From: Roseihalotalea indica
GTDB lineage: Bacteria; Bacteroidota; Bacteroidia; Cytophagales; Cyclobacteriaceae
Assembly (NCBI RefSeq): GCF_022458895.1
Contig: NZ_JAINFL010000007.1
Coordinates: 186,001-250,000 of the forward strand
Direction: 5' to 3'
Length of the DNA: 64,000 bases
This document shows positions 1-8,198 of this stretch, piece after piece. The first letter of the stretch is position 1; every line of letters begins with the position of its first letter. Position numbers and translations under genes: made by a program. The notes under the pieces were generated by a model, which had not been told where the DNA came from, searched no databases, and saw only the letters and a list, made by a program, of their open reading frames with translations.

Positions 1-52
1 AGTCTACTACTGTTGCTATACAGTACTTTTTAATCATTTAACCTATACAACT

Positions 53-1087
53 ATGGCTGATCTTACGCTTGCTGTCTGGAATGCAGAGTGGATGAATGAT
101 TTATTCGGGCCCAACGATGAGGCACCAGCCTTTAAACCAGACAATGAGGTTGCCTACCATCATCCGGATGCTACGGTGAAACAGCGACGAGAGCAACTTT
201 CGGGCTTGCTACAGGAGTTGCAGGCCGATGTGCTCGTACTGGTAGAAGGCCCCAATCGCACGGGAGAACTGCAATTATTCTTTGATGAAGATATGCCTGG
301 TACCTGGCAAACCTACGTGCAGCCGGGAAAAGGGCAGGTTCAGAACATCTGCCTGGCGGTACGAACAGATCAGGAGCGTTTCGAGACAAATCCTTTTAAG
401 ACCTTTGACACCAACAACCTGGAAGTGTTTGATCCTTTTCAGATAGATGTGGATGAGGATGGAATCACCGAGCAATATCAGTTTAGCCGCCGTCCGTTGT
501 ATTCTGAGATATATCCTAAAGGCGGTAGCCCTTTCCGAATTTTGGGTTTGCACCTGAAAAGTAAAGGCATTTTTGCATCCTATGAATGGAGCAAGTGGTG
601 GCAGATTGCTGATGCCAATCGCCGGAAAATATTAGCCCAGGCTACCCGTATTCGCTTAGGCTTCCTAGATACCTACTTTGAAAGCCCCCAATCAAATATT
701 CCCCTTATCGTATGCGGAGATATTAATGATGGCCCCGGGTTAGATGCCAGCGAAAAGCGCCTCTTTGGTAGTGGCATTGAGCGGTTGATGGGTACCGTCT
801 GGAAGCCGGAATATTGCTTTGGCAATGCTTTATTTGATCAGCTAAGCAAAAGAGACCAACAAAACCTGGATTTCTCAGATATCTATACCACAAATTTTAA
901 AGATCCCATCTTCAATAATACCTGGCACCAGGTCTGGATTGACCATATTCTTTATTCAAAAAATGTACCCGGCAGTTGGGTGAAAGATGCTCGCGTATAC
1001 CGCAACAGTGAAAACGGAGAGCCGGTATGGCGCACTTACCCATTCGCTTCTGATCACTTCCCTGTAGTGGCAACTGTTTCTACATAA
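53..1087 (+). CDS. Endonuclease/exonuclease/phosphatase (EEP) family protein
   Basis: A 344-residue protein of the EEP fold, the DNase I/sphingomyelinase-like metal-dependent phosphodiesterases. The family's landmarks are in order: WNAEW near residues 9-13 (Asn10, Glu12), VLVEGPN with the metal-binding Glu65, GLHLKSK with His167, CGDIND with Asp223 and Asn225, and the terminal SDH motif with Asp334 and His335. No clear signal peptide is seen, so it is probably cytoplasmic. The substrate (DNA, phospholipid or another phosphodiester) cannot be read from the sequence. The ATG is preceded at 40-45 by AACCTA, an element found before several other starts here. It converges with the DUF2237 gene. 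Family assignment is firm; function is open. Confidence 0.85.
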   Translation: MADLTLAVWNAEWMNDLFGPNDEAPAFKPDNEVAYHHPDATVKQRREQLSGLLQELQADVLVLVEGPNRTGELQLFFDEDMPGTWQTYVQPGKGQVQNICLAVRTDQERFETNPFKTFDTNNLEVFDPFQIDVDEDGITEQYQFSRRPLYSEIYPKGGSPFRILGLHLKSKGIFASYEWSKWWQIADANRRKILAQATRIRLGFLDTYFESPQSNIPLIVCGDINDGPGLDASEKRLFGSGIERLMGTVWKPEYCFGNALFDQLSKRDQQNLDFSDIYTTNFKDPIFNNTWHQVWIDHILYSKNVPGSWVKDARVYRNSENGEPVWRTYPFASDHFPVVATVST

Positions 1088-1124
1088 GTGCAGATAGGTT
1101 TTATTACATTAGAGTAAGGCCATA

Positions 1125-1505
1125 CTAATTATGTACTATATATGTATGCGAAAGCATGCTTTCTAGCGTAAGATAACGCAAAGCAGCTTCGTGAGTAGCT
1201 TCTAATACAATGGGTGGGGCTACGCCGAACTCGCACGCTTCTCGCCAGCGTAAAGCACATAAACACCAGCGATCGCCCGGTTGTAATCCCGGAAAATCAT
1301 ACACTGGCCTCGGAGTGATCAGGTCATTACCTCGGGTCTTAGAAAACTGAAGAAACTCTTCCGTCATAATGGCACAAACCACATGGCGTCCCGTATCTTG
1401 AGGACCGGTTTCACAGCACCCCGTGCGGTAAAACCCGGTTTTAGGTTGCTGACTGCATTCCTGCAGAGGCCCACCCAATACATTTTTTGCTGGTTCATGT
1501 TCCAT
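1125..1505 (-). CDS. DUF2237 family protein
   Basis: A 126-residue protein matching the whole DUF2237 family. It has NVLGGPL near the N-terminus, the cysteine-rich TGFYRTGCCETG segment, CAIMTEEFL, FPGLQPGDRWCLCALRW, and an ATHEAAL segment near the C-terminus. Cysteines and histidines are conserved, so metal binding or redox activity is possible, but no biochemical role is established for the family. Length is normal. It lies on the strand opposite its neighbours, converging on the EEP gene and diverging from lepA. Confidence 0.85.
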   Translation of the reverse strand: MEHEPAKNVLGGPLQECSQQPKTGFYRTGCCETGPQDTGRHVVCAIMTEEFLQFSKTRGNDLITPRPVYDFPGLQPGDRWCLCALRWREACEFGVAPPIVLEATHEAALRYLTLESMLSHTYIVHN

Positions 1506-1612
1506 ATACTATATCAACAACGTAAAGCGAACTTAGTTTATCCGAAGAAGATTCGTGGCAGGCACTAAACTAAATCCTGTGCCTTCCGTGTTACTAGACC
1601 AACAATTATTGC

Positions 1613-1620
1613 TATTTTTG
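1613..1620 (+). promoter_or_regulatory. Bacteroidota-type -7 element upstream of lepA
   Basis: TATTTTTG fits the Bacteroidota consensus TAnnTTTG exactly, about 60 nt upstream of the lepA ATG. No convincing -33 TTTG is seen at the right distance. Transcription would begin around 1625, at the edge of the inverted repeat described next. Confidence 0.5.
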
Positions 1621-1622
1621 CC

Positions 1623-1672
1623 CATCGGTTCGGAGGCCGCTCCAGCCTGGGGCCCTTAGGGATGAACCGATG
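1623..1672 (+). promoter_or_regulatory. Structured 5' leader of lepA
   Basis: A perfect 9-bp inverted repeat, CATCGGTTC at 1623-1631 and GAACCGATG at 1664-1672, encloses 32 nt that can form two further small hairpins (GGAG/CTCC at 1632-1643, then a CCC/GGG or CCT/AGG hairpin near 1646-1661). The element lies 10 nt before the lepA ATG and directly after the -7 element, so it could fold as a three-way junction at the 5' end of the mRNA. No known riboswitch class is recognised. It could act on translation or mRNA stability; this is inference. Confidence 0.45.
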
Positions 1673-1682
1673 AACAAAGCCT

Positions 1683-3482
1683 ATGAAGAATATTCGTAAT
1701 TTTTGCATTATCGCTCACATTGACCATGGAAAAAGTACCCTGGCCGACCGATTACTCCAGCTAACCGGTTCGGTAGACGAGCGGGATATGCAAGATCAGT
1801 TGTTGGACAATATGGACCTGGAACGAGAGCGGGGTATCACCATCAAGAGCCACGCCATCCAGATGAATTATACCTATCAAAAAGAAGGTCAGCCGGATGA
1901 AGAGTATGTGTTAAATCTGATTGATACCCCCGGCCACGTAGACTTTTCATATGAGGTTTCTCGCTCTATTGCAGCCTGCGAGGGCGCTTTGCTGGTAGTG
2001 GATGCTGCTCAGGGGGTAGAAGCCCAAACAATTTCTAATCTCTACCTCGCGATTGATCATGATCTGGAAATCATTCCGGTGCTCAATAAGATTGATCTGC
2101 CCGGCGCTATGGTAGAAGAAGTAAGCGATCAGATTATTGATCTCATCGGTTGTGACCGGGAGGATATTTTGCTGGCCAGTGCGAAAGAAGGATTAGGAGT
2201 TGCTGAAATCTTGCAGGCAGTAGTAGAGCGTATTCCTCATCCTAAAGGAGATGTAGATGCGCCATTGCAAGCTATGATCTTCGACTCAGTGTATAACCCC
2301 TTCCGGGGTGTAGAAGTATACTTCCGGGTGTTTAACGGGCAGATCAATAAGGGTGACCACGTGAAGTTTGTGAACACCAAGCGTACCTATGGAGCTGATG
2401 AAATTGGAGTGCTGAAATTGAAGCAGCAACCTTCAGAAACTATTAAAGCCGGAAATGTTGGCTATCTGATCTCTGGTATTAAAACTGCCAGTGAGGTAAA
2501 AGTGGGAGATACCATTACCCATGTAAAAAATGCTGCCCCGGCCGTCAGTGGGTTTGAGAACGTGAAACCCATGGTTTTCGCGGGAATTTACCCGGTTGAT
2601 ACTACCGAGTTTGAAGAGCTGCGTACCTCTATGGAGAAATTGCAGCTCAATGATGCTTCGCTGGTTTGGGAACCTGAAACATCGGCAGCCTTAGGTTTTG
2701 GTTTCCGTTGTGGATTCCTGGGGATGCTTCACATGGAGATTGTGCAGGAGCGTCTGGAGCGGGAGTTTGATATGACGGTGATCACTACGGTGCCTTCGGT
2801 TGGGTTCCATGCCTACCTGACGGATGATACCATGAAGCAGGTAAGCGCACCATCAGAAATGCCGGAGCCGAATCATCTGGACCGTATAGAAGAACCTTTT
2901 ATACGAGCCCAAATCATTACCAAGTCTCAATTTATTGGTGGAATCATTGAGCTTTGCATGGAGAAACGGGGCGTCATCAAAAACCAGGTTTTCCTGACCC
3001 AGGACCGGGTGGAACTGACGTTTGAGCTACCATTGGCCGAAATTGTATTTGACTTCTTTGATAAGCTCAAGACTATTTCCCGAGGTTACGCTTCCCTGGA
3101 TTATCACCCCATCGGTTACCGTCCGTCTCATATGGTGAAATTGGACATCATGCTGAACGGCGAGAAAGTAGATGCGCTCTCCGCCATCGTACACCGCGAT
3201 AAAGCCTACGACTGGGGAAAGCGACTTTGCGAAAAACTGCGTGAGCTATTACCCCGTCAGATGTTTGAGATTGCCATTCAGGCGGCTATTGGCACCAAAG
3301 TGATTGCCCGCGAAACGGTGAAAGCCATGCGCAAAAACGTGCTAGCCAAGTGCTACGGTGGGGATATTAGCCGGAAGCGTAAACTGTTGGAAAAGCAGAA
3401 GAAAGGCAAGAAGCGTATGCGCCAGGTCGGTAACGTGGAAATCCCGCAGGAAGCATTCATGGCCGTATTAAAGCTAGATTAA
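1683..3482 (+). CDS. lepA: Elongation factor 4 (LepA) translational GTPase
   Basis: A 599-residue protein of normal length for LepA/EF4, a ribosome-associated GTPase of translation quality control. Visible are the P-loop AHIDHGKST (residues 11-19), the switch region around ERERGITI, G3 DTPGH (81-85), G4 NKID (135-138) and SAKEGLG for G5. Domains II, III and V follow, then the LepA-specific C-terminal domain with the basic [15 protein letters not shown] stretch. The start is fixed by the conserved [17 protein letters not shown] beginning. folD follows after 43 nt in the same direction, so co-transcription is possible. Confidence 0.97.
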   Translation: MKNIRNFCIIAHIDHGKSTLADRLLQLTGSVDERDMQDQLLDNMDLERERGITIKSHAIQMNYTYQKEGQPDEEYVLNLIDTPGHVDFSYEVSRSIAACEGALLVVDAAQGVEAQTISNLYLAIDHDLEIIPVLNKIDLPGAMVEEVSDQIIDLIGCDREDILLASAKEGLGVAEILQAVVERIPHPKGDVDAPLQAMIFDSVYNPFRGVEVYFRVFNGQINKGDHVKFVNTKRTYGADEIGVLKLKQQPSETIKAGNVGYLISGIKTASEVKVGDTITHVKNAAPAVSGFENVKPMVFAGIYPVDTTEFEELRTSMEKLQLNDASLVWEPETSAALGFGFRCGFLGMLHMEIVQERLEREFDMTVITTVPSVGFHAYLTDDTMKQVSAPSEMPEPNHLDRIEEPFIRAQIITKSQFIGGIIELCMEKRGVIKNQVFLTQDRVELTFELPLAEIVFDFFDKLKTISRGYASLDYHPIGYRPSHMVKLDIMLNGEKVDALSAIVHRDKAYDWGKRLCEKLRELLPRQMFEIAIQAAIGTKVIARETVKAMRKNVLAKCYGGDISRKRKLLEKQKKGKKRMRQVGNVEIPQEAFMAVLKLD

Positions 3483-3525
3483 TCAATATTCAAGAACGTA
3501 CTTCATAAAATCTAACCTACGATTC

Positions 3526-4410
3526 ATGACTATTATCGACGGTAAACAAACCGCCCAGCAAATTCGACTAGAACTGACCGAACAGGTAAAAGAAATTAAA
3601 GCAAAAGGAGGGAAGGTGCCTCATCTGGCCGCTGTACTGGTAGGTAATGATACCGCCAGCGATACCTATGTGCGCAATAAGGTGAAGGACTGCGAGCAGG
3701 TAGGCTATGATTCTACCCTGGTACGGCTGGATGAGTCTATCTCGGAAGAAGATTTACTGAAGGAAGTACATAAGCTAAACGACAATCCGGATATTGACGG
3801 GTTTATTGTGCAGCTCCCCTTGCCTAAGCACATCAATGAGGAGAAGATAACCTTCGCCATCAAGGCAGAAAAAGATGTGGATGGATTCCATCCGGTAAAT
3901 GTAGGGCGTATGGCTAAAGGATTACCGGCTTATGTGGCGGCTACTCCGCTAGGCATCATGCAATTGCTGGAACGGTACAACATCGACACGGAAGGCAAGC
4001 ACTGCGTGGTGATTGGCCGTAGCGATATTGTAGGAACTCCCATGAGCTTACTTATGTCTCGCAAGTCTTACCCCGGTAATGCAACGGTTACCATCTGCCA
4101 CAGCCGTACTAAAAACATGGCCGAAATTACTCGTCAGGCTGATATTCTGATTGCAGCCATTGGTAAGGCCCATTTTGTGACCGCCGATATGGTGAAAGAA
4201 GGAGCGGTTGTAATTGATGTGGGCATCAACCGGGTAGATGCTCCCGAACGCCCTCGCGGTTATGCCCTCGTAGGAGATGTACATTATGAAGAAGTAGCCG
4301 AAAAGTGTAGCTATATCACTCCCGTTCCCGGCGGAGTAGGTCCCATGACGCGAGCTGCGCTACTGTATAATGCCATGCTGGCAGCCAAGAAGGAAGTCTT
4401 TGGTTCATAA
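3526..4410 (+). CDS. folD: Bifunctional methylenetetrahydrofolate dehydrogenase / methenyltetrahydrofolate cyclohydrolase
   Basis: FolD interconverts 5,10-methylene-, 5,10-methenyl- and 10-formyl-tetrahydrofolate in cytoplasmic one-carbon metabolism. The 294-residue protein has the catalytic Tyr48/Lys52 pair in TYVRNK, the VQLPLPKHI signature, KDVDGFHPVNVGR, the Rossmann GRSDIVGTP nucleotide-binding segment and the terminal TPVPGGVGPMTR motif. Length and all motifs are typical. AACCTA occurs at 3514-3519, just before the ATG. Downstream lies the four-helix-bundle gene with its flanking inverted repeats. Confidence 0.97.
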   Translation: MTIIDGKQTAQQIRLELTEQVKEIKAKGGKVPHLAAVLVGNDTASDTYVRNKVKDCEQVGYDSTLVRLDESISEEDLLKEVHKLNDNPDIDGFIVQLPLPKHINEEKITFAIKAEKDVDGFHPVNVGRMAKGLPAYVAATPLGIMQLLERYNIDTEGKHCVVIGRSDIVGTPMSLLMSRKSYPGNATVTICHSRTKNMAEITRQADILIAAIGKAHFVTADMVKEGAVVIDVGINRVDAPERPRGYALVGDVHYEEVAEKCSYITPVPGGVGPMTRAALLYNAMLAAKKEVFGS

Positions 4411-4425
4411 GCTTTGAAGTAGATA

Positions 4426-4449
4426 GTTCAAAGTTCATTGTTCAGAGTT
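4426..4449 (+). repeat. Left inverted repeat flanking the four-helix-bundle gene
   Basis: Three imperfect heptamers of form GTTCANN run head to tail (GTTCAAA, GTTCATT, GTTCAGA). The first 14 bases (4426-4439) are the exact reverse complement of 4884-4897 on the other side of the four-helix-bundle gene. Together the arms bracket a unit of about 470 bp. Confidence 0.7.
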
Positions 4450-4489
4450 ACCACAACTTGGTACAGAGTATTAGTGTATTCTAGTGTGT

Positions 4490-4879
4490 ATGGCAGGAGT
4501 TAAAAGGTTTGAGGAATTAGAGTGCTGGAAGAAAGCAAGAGTGCTATGCGCAAAATACTTTGATCTCTGTAATAAGCCTGCTCTCAAGCGTGACTTCTCC
4601 TTAAAAGACCAATTATTACGTTCCAGTGGTTCAGTAATGGATAACATTGCAGAAGGTTTTGAAAGAGGAGGGAACAAAGAGTTCGTTCAATTTCTTTTTA
4701 TTGCTAAGGCATCTTGTGCTGAAGTAAAGTCTCAGTTGTATCGTGCAATGGATAGAAATTATCTCATTGAGAGTGAGTTTAAAGAGGTCTATACTTTATG
4801 CCAGGAAATTTCCAAAATGCTAAATAGCCTTATCAATTTTCTCAGGAATACGAGCAAAAAAGGCTTAAAATATCAATAA
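4490..4879 (+). CDS. Four-helix-bundle protein (S23 / 23S rRNA intervening-sequence family)
   Basis: A 129-residue, all-helical protein of the family found as ORFs in 23S rRNA intervening sequences (S23/TIGR02436). It shows the family hallmarks FEELECWKKAR at the N-terminus, LKDQLLRSSGSVMDNIAEGFERGGNKEF in the middle and AKASCAEVKSQLYRA after it. I start it at the ATG at 4490; the GTG six bases upstream would add only two residues. The molecular role of the family is poorly defined. Inverted repeats on both sides suggest it was inserted as a unit between folD and queE. Confidence 0.85.
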   Translation: MAGVKRFEELECWKKARVLCAKYFDLCNKPALKRDFSLKDQLLRSSGSVMDNIAEGFERGGNKEFVQFLFIAKASCAEVKSQLYRAMDRNYLIESEFKEVYTLCQEISKMLNSLINFLRNTSKKGLKYQ

Positions 4880-4883
4880 AGAG

Positions 4884-4897
4884 AATGAACTTTGAAC
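4884..4897 (-). repeat. Right inverted repeat flanking the four-helix-bundle gene
   Basis: AATGAACTTTGAAC is the exact reverse complement of 4426-4439. It contains an ATG at 4885 in frame with queE, which makes a spurious 25-residue N-terminal extension possible and argues for a later queE start. Confidence 0.7.
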
Positions 4898-4959
4898 AGT
4901 GTACTCATAAACTATCAGACACCGATAGTTGGGATATGAAAAATGAGGTTGGACAAAAG

Positions 4960-5556
4960 ATGAGCTTACCCGTAATGGAGGCCTTTTACACCTTACAAGG
5001 GGAGGGGCATCATCAGGGGAAAGCCGCTTATTTTATCCGTTTGGGTGGATGCGATGTAGGCTGTCATTGGTGCGATGTGAAAGAATCCTGGGATGCGGAT
5101 CGACACCCGCAGGTATCCGTTACCAATATTGTTTCCGAAGCAGCCAAACACCCAGGACGCTTAGCCGTCATTACTGGTGGAGAACCACTGATGCACGATC
5201 TGACGGCTCTTTGCGATGAGTTGCACCGGCACCAGTTTGAAATAAATATTGAAACCTCCGGTGCGCATCCGCTCAGTGGTGACCTCGACTGGATCTGTTT
5301 TTCCCCTAAAAAATTCAAAGCTCCTTTGCCCGAAATCTACGAGCGGGCACACGAGCTGAAAGTGGTGGTTTATAACCAGAGTGACTTCGCCTGGGCTGAG
5401 CAGTTTGCCGAGCGCGTTAACTCTGACTGCCAATTATTCTTACAGCCCGAGTGGAGCGTTTCTGAAAAAATGCTTCCTAAGATCATTGCTTATGTAAAGG
5501 ACCACCCTCAGTGGCGCATTTCTCTGCAGGTACACAAATTTATGCAGATTCCCTGA
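4960..5556 (+). CDS. queE: 7-carboxy-7-deazaguanine synthase (radical SAM)
   Basis: QueE converts 6-carboxytetrahydropterin to 7-carboxy-7-deazaguanine in queuosine biosynthesis. The radical-SAM cluster motif is CxxxCxxC (Cys31, Cys35, Cys38 in GGCDVGCHWC), preceded by the substrate-binding FYTLQGEG segment and followed by VITGGEPLMH and the C-terminal LFLQPEW and SLQVHKFMQIP. I choose the ATG at 4960 (198 aa), because family members begin about ten residues before FYTLQGEG. The upstream in-frame ATG at 4885 lies inside a repeat, and that extension has no family character. ATG 4936 is the alternative. A small inverted repeat (AACTATC/GATAGTT, 4909-4929) lies just upstream. Confidence 0.9.
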   Translation: MSLPVMEAFYTLQGEGHHQGKAAYFIRLGGCDVGCHWCDVKESWDADRHPQVSVTNIVSEAAKHPGRLAVITGGEPLMHDLTALCDELHRHQFEINIETSGAHPLSGDLDWICFSPKKFKAPLPEIYERAHELKVVVYNQSDFAWAEQFAERVNSDCQLFLQPEWSVSEKMLPKIIAYVKDHPQWRISLQVHKFMQIP

Positions 5557-5649
5557 TCGCATTTTTGTTAACTTTTTCAAGTAACCCTACATGCTTCGGT
5601 ATTCTTTCGCCTGAAGCTGTATCTTGATTTCGTTACCAAAAATTGACCT

Positions 5650-6558
5650 ATGTTTCTTGCTTTTATTAGAGTGCTGGCATTGTTGCTGATTAGTCAGAGT
5701 GCGTTTGCTCAAATTTTTATCGGAAGAAATTTTTTTCCCGCTCCGTTGGATGATACCACCAGCGAGCGTTCGTTTCTGCCCAACATTGCCTTTAGCGCCG
5801 AAGGAATGCACGGGTTCGGCTCTGCTGAAGGAGAACAGGCCTGGAATGCCAAATACGTGGGACTGGTAGAGCTTTACCGCTTTAGCGACAAAGCTACAAT
5901 TGCTGGAACCTTATCACACGAACTTACGGCTAACCCCCATAATGAGATTAGTTTTCACATGCGGGGGGCAATCTGGAATGAGTCTCTGGCTTTCTTCCGA
6001 AAAACGAGTGTTGGTACATTAGAAATAGGAATGATGCACCATTGCCGCCATGAGATTGACAATACCGTTCCGAACGACGAGTCTATTGATGATGCCGATT
6101 ACAGCCCTACCCGTCGGTTATTGGTAATGACCGCACTTTATTCGGCACTGAGCACGCCTTACCGGCAGATAAATCAGCAGATGGAGTACCGGTTATATGG
6201 CCGTCTGAATGCTTATACATATCGGGTAGATGCCCGGCGACCAGAATATCTGGAGAAGGAACAGAGTTGGCAGCATTTACGGGCATCTGTTCTGCTGGGC
6301 GGTCGATACAATTTTCATTGGTCAGATGTAATCGCCACATATGCCCGGGCTTGGGTAAATCCTTCTTTTTTCGATAAGGGAGAGGCCTGGAAATTTAATT
6401 ACCGGGCAGAAGCCGGTTTAAGTATTCGCGGAGAAAAGGGGGTGTTAGACGTTTTTGGGGCATATGAGCAGTATTTTGACGATGCTTCCCGACCGTATCC
6501 TTTACAGTCCAACGTGTTTTTTGTAGGTGCTCGCGGAAGGTCGCACCTGTTTTTCTAA
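5650..6558 (+). CDS. Secreted outer-membrane-like protein of unknown function
   Basis: A 302-residue protein with an N-terminal signal peptide (hydrophobic core 4-17, cleavage likely after SAFAQ). The rest is rich in alternating aromatic/polar segments such as AKYVGLVELYRF, ISFHMRGAIWNESLAFF, GTLEIGMMHHCRHEIDN and MEYRLYGRLNAYTYRVD, and ends in FFVGARGRSHLFF with a terminal Phe. That is typical of an outer-membrane beta-barrel. I do not recognise the family. It stands alone between queE and rpmE2. Transport or structural roles are only guesses. Confidence 0.6.
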   Translation: MFLAFIRVLALLLISQSAFAQIFIGRNFFPAPLDDTTSERSFLPNIAFSAEGMHGFGSAEGEQAWNAKYVGLVELYRFSDKATIAGTLSHELTANPHNEISFHMRGAIWNESLAFFRKTSVGTLEIGMMHHCRHEIDNTVPNDESIDDADYSPTRRLLVMTALYSALSTPYRQINQQMEYRLYGRLNAYTYRVDARRPEYLEKEQSWQHLRASVLLGGRYNFHWSDVIATYARAWVNPSFFDKGEAWKFNYRAEAGLSIRGEKGVLDVFGAYEQYFDDASRPYPLQSNVFFVGARGRSHLFF

Positions 6559-6578
6559 GATTAAATCTATAGTCGTGC

Positions 6579-6609
6579 TTTTCAGAACTATACAAAATTT
6601 GTATATTTG
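6579..6609 (+). promoter_or_regulatory. Promoter of rpmE2
   Basis: TATATTTG at 6602-6609 fits TAnnTTTG exactly, with a partial -33 element (TTTC at 6580-6583) 18 nt upstream. Transcription should start close to 6615, in or next to the hairpin at 6610-6631. Confidence 0.55.
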
Positions 6610-6631
6610 CGGTCCTTTTAAAAAGGAACCG
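6610..6631 (+). promoter_or_regulatory. Hairpin in the rpmE2 leader
   Basis: CGGTCCTTTT pairs with AAAAGGAACCG as a 9-bp stem with one bulged A. It sits at the predicted 5' end of the L31 mRNA, about 44 nt before the ATG. Leader-mediated autoregulation is common for ribosomal proteins, but nothing here proves it. Confidence 0.35.
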
Positions 6632-6674
6632 AAAATACATTTGCCCTGTTTGGGAAAAGAAAATCAGCAAAGTC

Positions 6675-6920
6675 ATGAAAAAAGATATTCATCCTGAGTA
6701 CAGAACGGTAGTGTTCCACGACACATCCAGTGATCACAAATTTGTTACCCGGTCTACCATCAAGACTGATGAGGATATTGAATGGGAAGATGGTAACACG
6801 TATCCCCTGGTGAAAATAGAAGTAAGCTCGGCTTCTCACCCATTTTATACTGGTAAGAAACTGTATGTAGATGCTGCCGGTCGGGTTGAGAAATTCAATC
6901 GCCGTTACAAGAAAAAATAG
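6675..6920 (+). CDS. rpmE2: 50S ribosomal protein L31 type B
   Basis: An 81-residue L31 of the zinc-free (C-minus) B type. It starts [16 protein letters not shown], contains [13 protein letters not shown] and ends in FNRRYKKK. There are no cysteines, so it lacks the zinc ribbon of type A L31. It has its own promoter upstream and an intrinsic terminator downstream, so it is a single-gene unit. Confidence 0.95.
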   Translation: MKKDIHPEYRTVVFHDTSSDHKFVTRSTIKTDEDIEWEDGNTYPLVKIEVSSASHPFYTGKKLYVDAAGRVEKFNRRYKKK

Positions 6921-6947
6921 TCTGTTAAAAACCAGCAGACAGGATGA

Positions 6948-6978
6948 AGTCTTCGGTAAAACTATCGGAGACTTTTTT
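6948..6978 (+). terminator. Rho-independent terminator after rpmE2
   Basis: AGTCTTCGG (6948-6956) pairs with TCGGAGACT (6965-6973) through 9 bp including two G-T wobbles, followed by a run of T (6973-6978). Confidence 0.75.
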
Positions 6979-6985
6979 ATTTTTG
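6978..6985 (+). promoter_or_regulatory. Possible -7 element of holB
   Basis: TATTTTTG fits TAnnTTTG and lies 31 nt before the TTG start of holB, overlapping the tail of the rpmE2 terminator. No clear -33 element, so this is tentative. Confidence 0.35.
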
Positions 6986-7016
6986 TACTTTCAGGTATCG
7001 CATAACCCATTCAGTT

Positions 7017-8198
7017 TTGCAGTTTTCGGATATTCAAGGCTTACAGGAGGTGAAAGAGCATCTTATTCAGTCCGCTAACGCTGATAAGGTGGCGCATGCC
7101 CAACTTTTTCTGGGGCCGGAAGGGAGCGCTAACCTCGCCCTGGCTTTGGCTTATGCCACTTATCTCAATTGTGAAGACCGACAGGAAAACGGGCAATGTA
7201 CTGACAACTCTGCCGGGCAACGCACCGACCGATATATTCATCCCGATCTGCACTTTGTCTTTCCGGTATGCTCTACCAAGAAAGTAACCGGCAAAGATGT
7301 AGTAAGCGACAGCTTTATTACCGAGTGGCGTACTTTCCTTACCGAGCATCCCTACGGAACTTTAGGAGAGTGGAGCCAGTATCTGGGGGCAGAAAATAAA
7401 GCACTGAATATTTCTAAAGAAGAAAGCCGCAATATCATTCGTAAGCTCAGCCTTAAAGCGTTTGAGAGCCGCTATAAGATTGTCATTATCTGGCATCCGG
7501 AATGTATGCATCCCGCGGCAGCCAATGGTATTCTTAAGGTGCTGGAAGAACCTCCCGAACGCACGCTGTTTTTGCTGATAGCAGAGAGCACAGAGCAGCT
7601 GTTGCCTACTATTCTATCCCGTACCCAAATCGTTAATATCCGGGCATTTAGTGATGAAGAAATGGTGCTGATGCTGGAGCAACATGCTTCAGACCAGAGT
7701 GATATTGACGGACAACGTTTGCGGCGCATCGCTACGCTGGCGGAGGGTAACCTCTACCACGGCTTGCAGTTGCTGGATGAAATAGAGGACGACAGCCACC
7801 AGCTATTTCGAGATTGGATGCGGCTCTGTTATGTGCAGGATTATAAGAGGCTCTTACCTTTTGTTGATCGGTTTCAAAAACAAAGCAAAGAAACCCAGAA
7901 AAGCCTGTTCAGCTATGGGTTAACCATGATGCGGGAAATTCTAATGCACCAATCGGTAAGCCAGCTGGCGGAGGACGGATCGGAGGATATCATTCAGAAA
8001 GAAAAGACTTTGATACGCTCTCAGGGAAAAGATCTGGATTTTGTGATTAACTTTAGCAAAGTGGTAGATTTATCGGCTTTAGAAAAGCTCACCTATCTGT
8101 TGAATGAGGCTTATTATCATCTGGAGCGAAATGCTAATCCTAAAATTGTTTTGCTAGATACTTCGTTGCAGGTAGGAAAATTGATTAAGCGAGTATGA
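7017..8198 (+). CDS. holB: DNA polymerase III clamp-loader subunit delta prime
   Basis: A 393-residue AAA+ clamp-loader protein. The N-terminus QFSDIQGLQEVKEHL and AHAQLFLGPEGSANLALA corresponds to the non-catalytic P-loop region of delta prime, which lacks the GKT/S nucleotide-binding sequence. NGILKVLEEPPERTLFLLIAE and LSRTQIVNIRAF are typical of the family. I start it at TTG 7017 because the conserved beginning falls there and no suitable ATG precedes it. The usual four-cysteine zinc module before PDLHFVFPV is eroded: only two cysteines (NCED, GQC) remain. The last 4 nt overlap hemC (ATGA), implying translational coupling. Confidence 0.9.
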   Translation: MQFSDIQGLQEVKEHLIQSANADKVAHAQLFLGPEGSANLALALAYATYLNCEDRQENGQCTDNSAGQRTDRYIHPDLHFVFPVCSTKKVTGKDVVSDSFITEWRTFLTEHPYGTLGEWSQYLGAENKALNISKEESRNIIRKLSLKAFESRYKIVIIWHPECMHPAAANGILKVLEEPPERTLFLLIAESTEQLLPTILSRTQIVNIRAFSDEEMVLMLEQHASDQSDIDGQRLRRIATLAEGNLYHGLQLLDEIEDDSHQLFRDWMRLCYVQDYKRLLPFVDRFQKQSKETQKSLFSYGLTMMREILMHQSVSQLAEDGSEDIIQKEKTLIRSQGKDLDFVINFSKVVDLSALEKLTYLLNEAYYHLERNANPKIVLLDTSLQVGKLIKRV

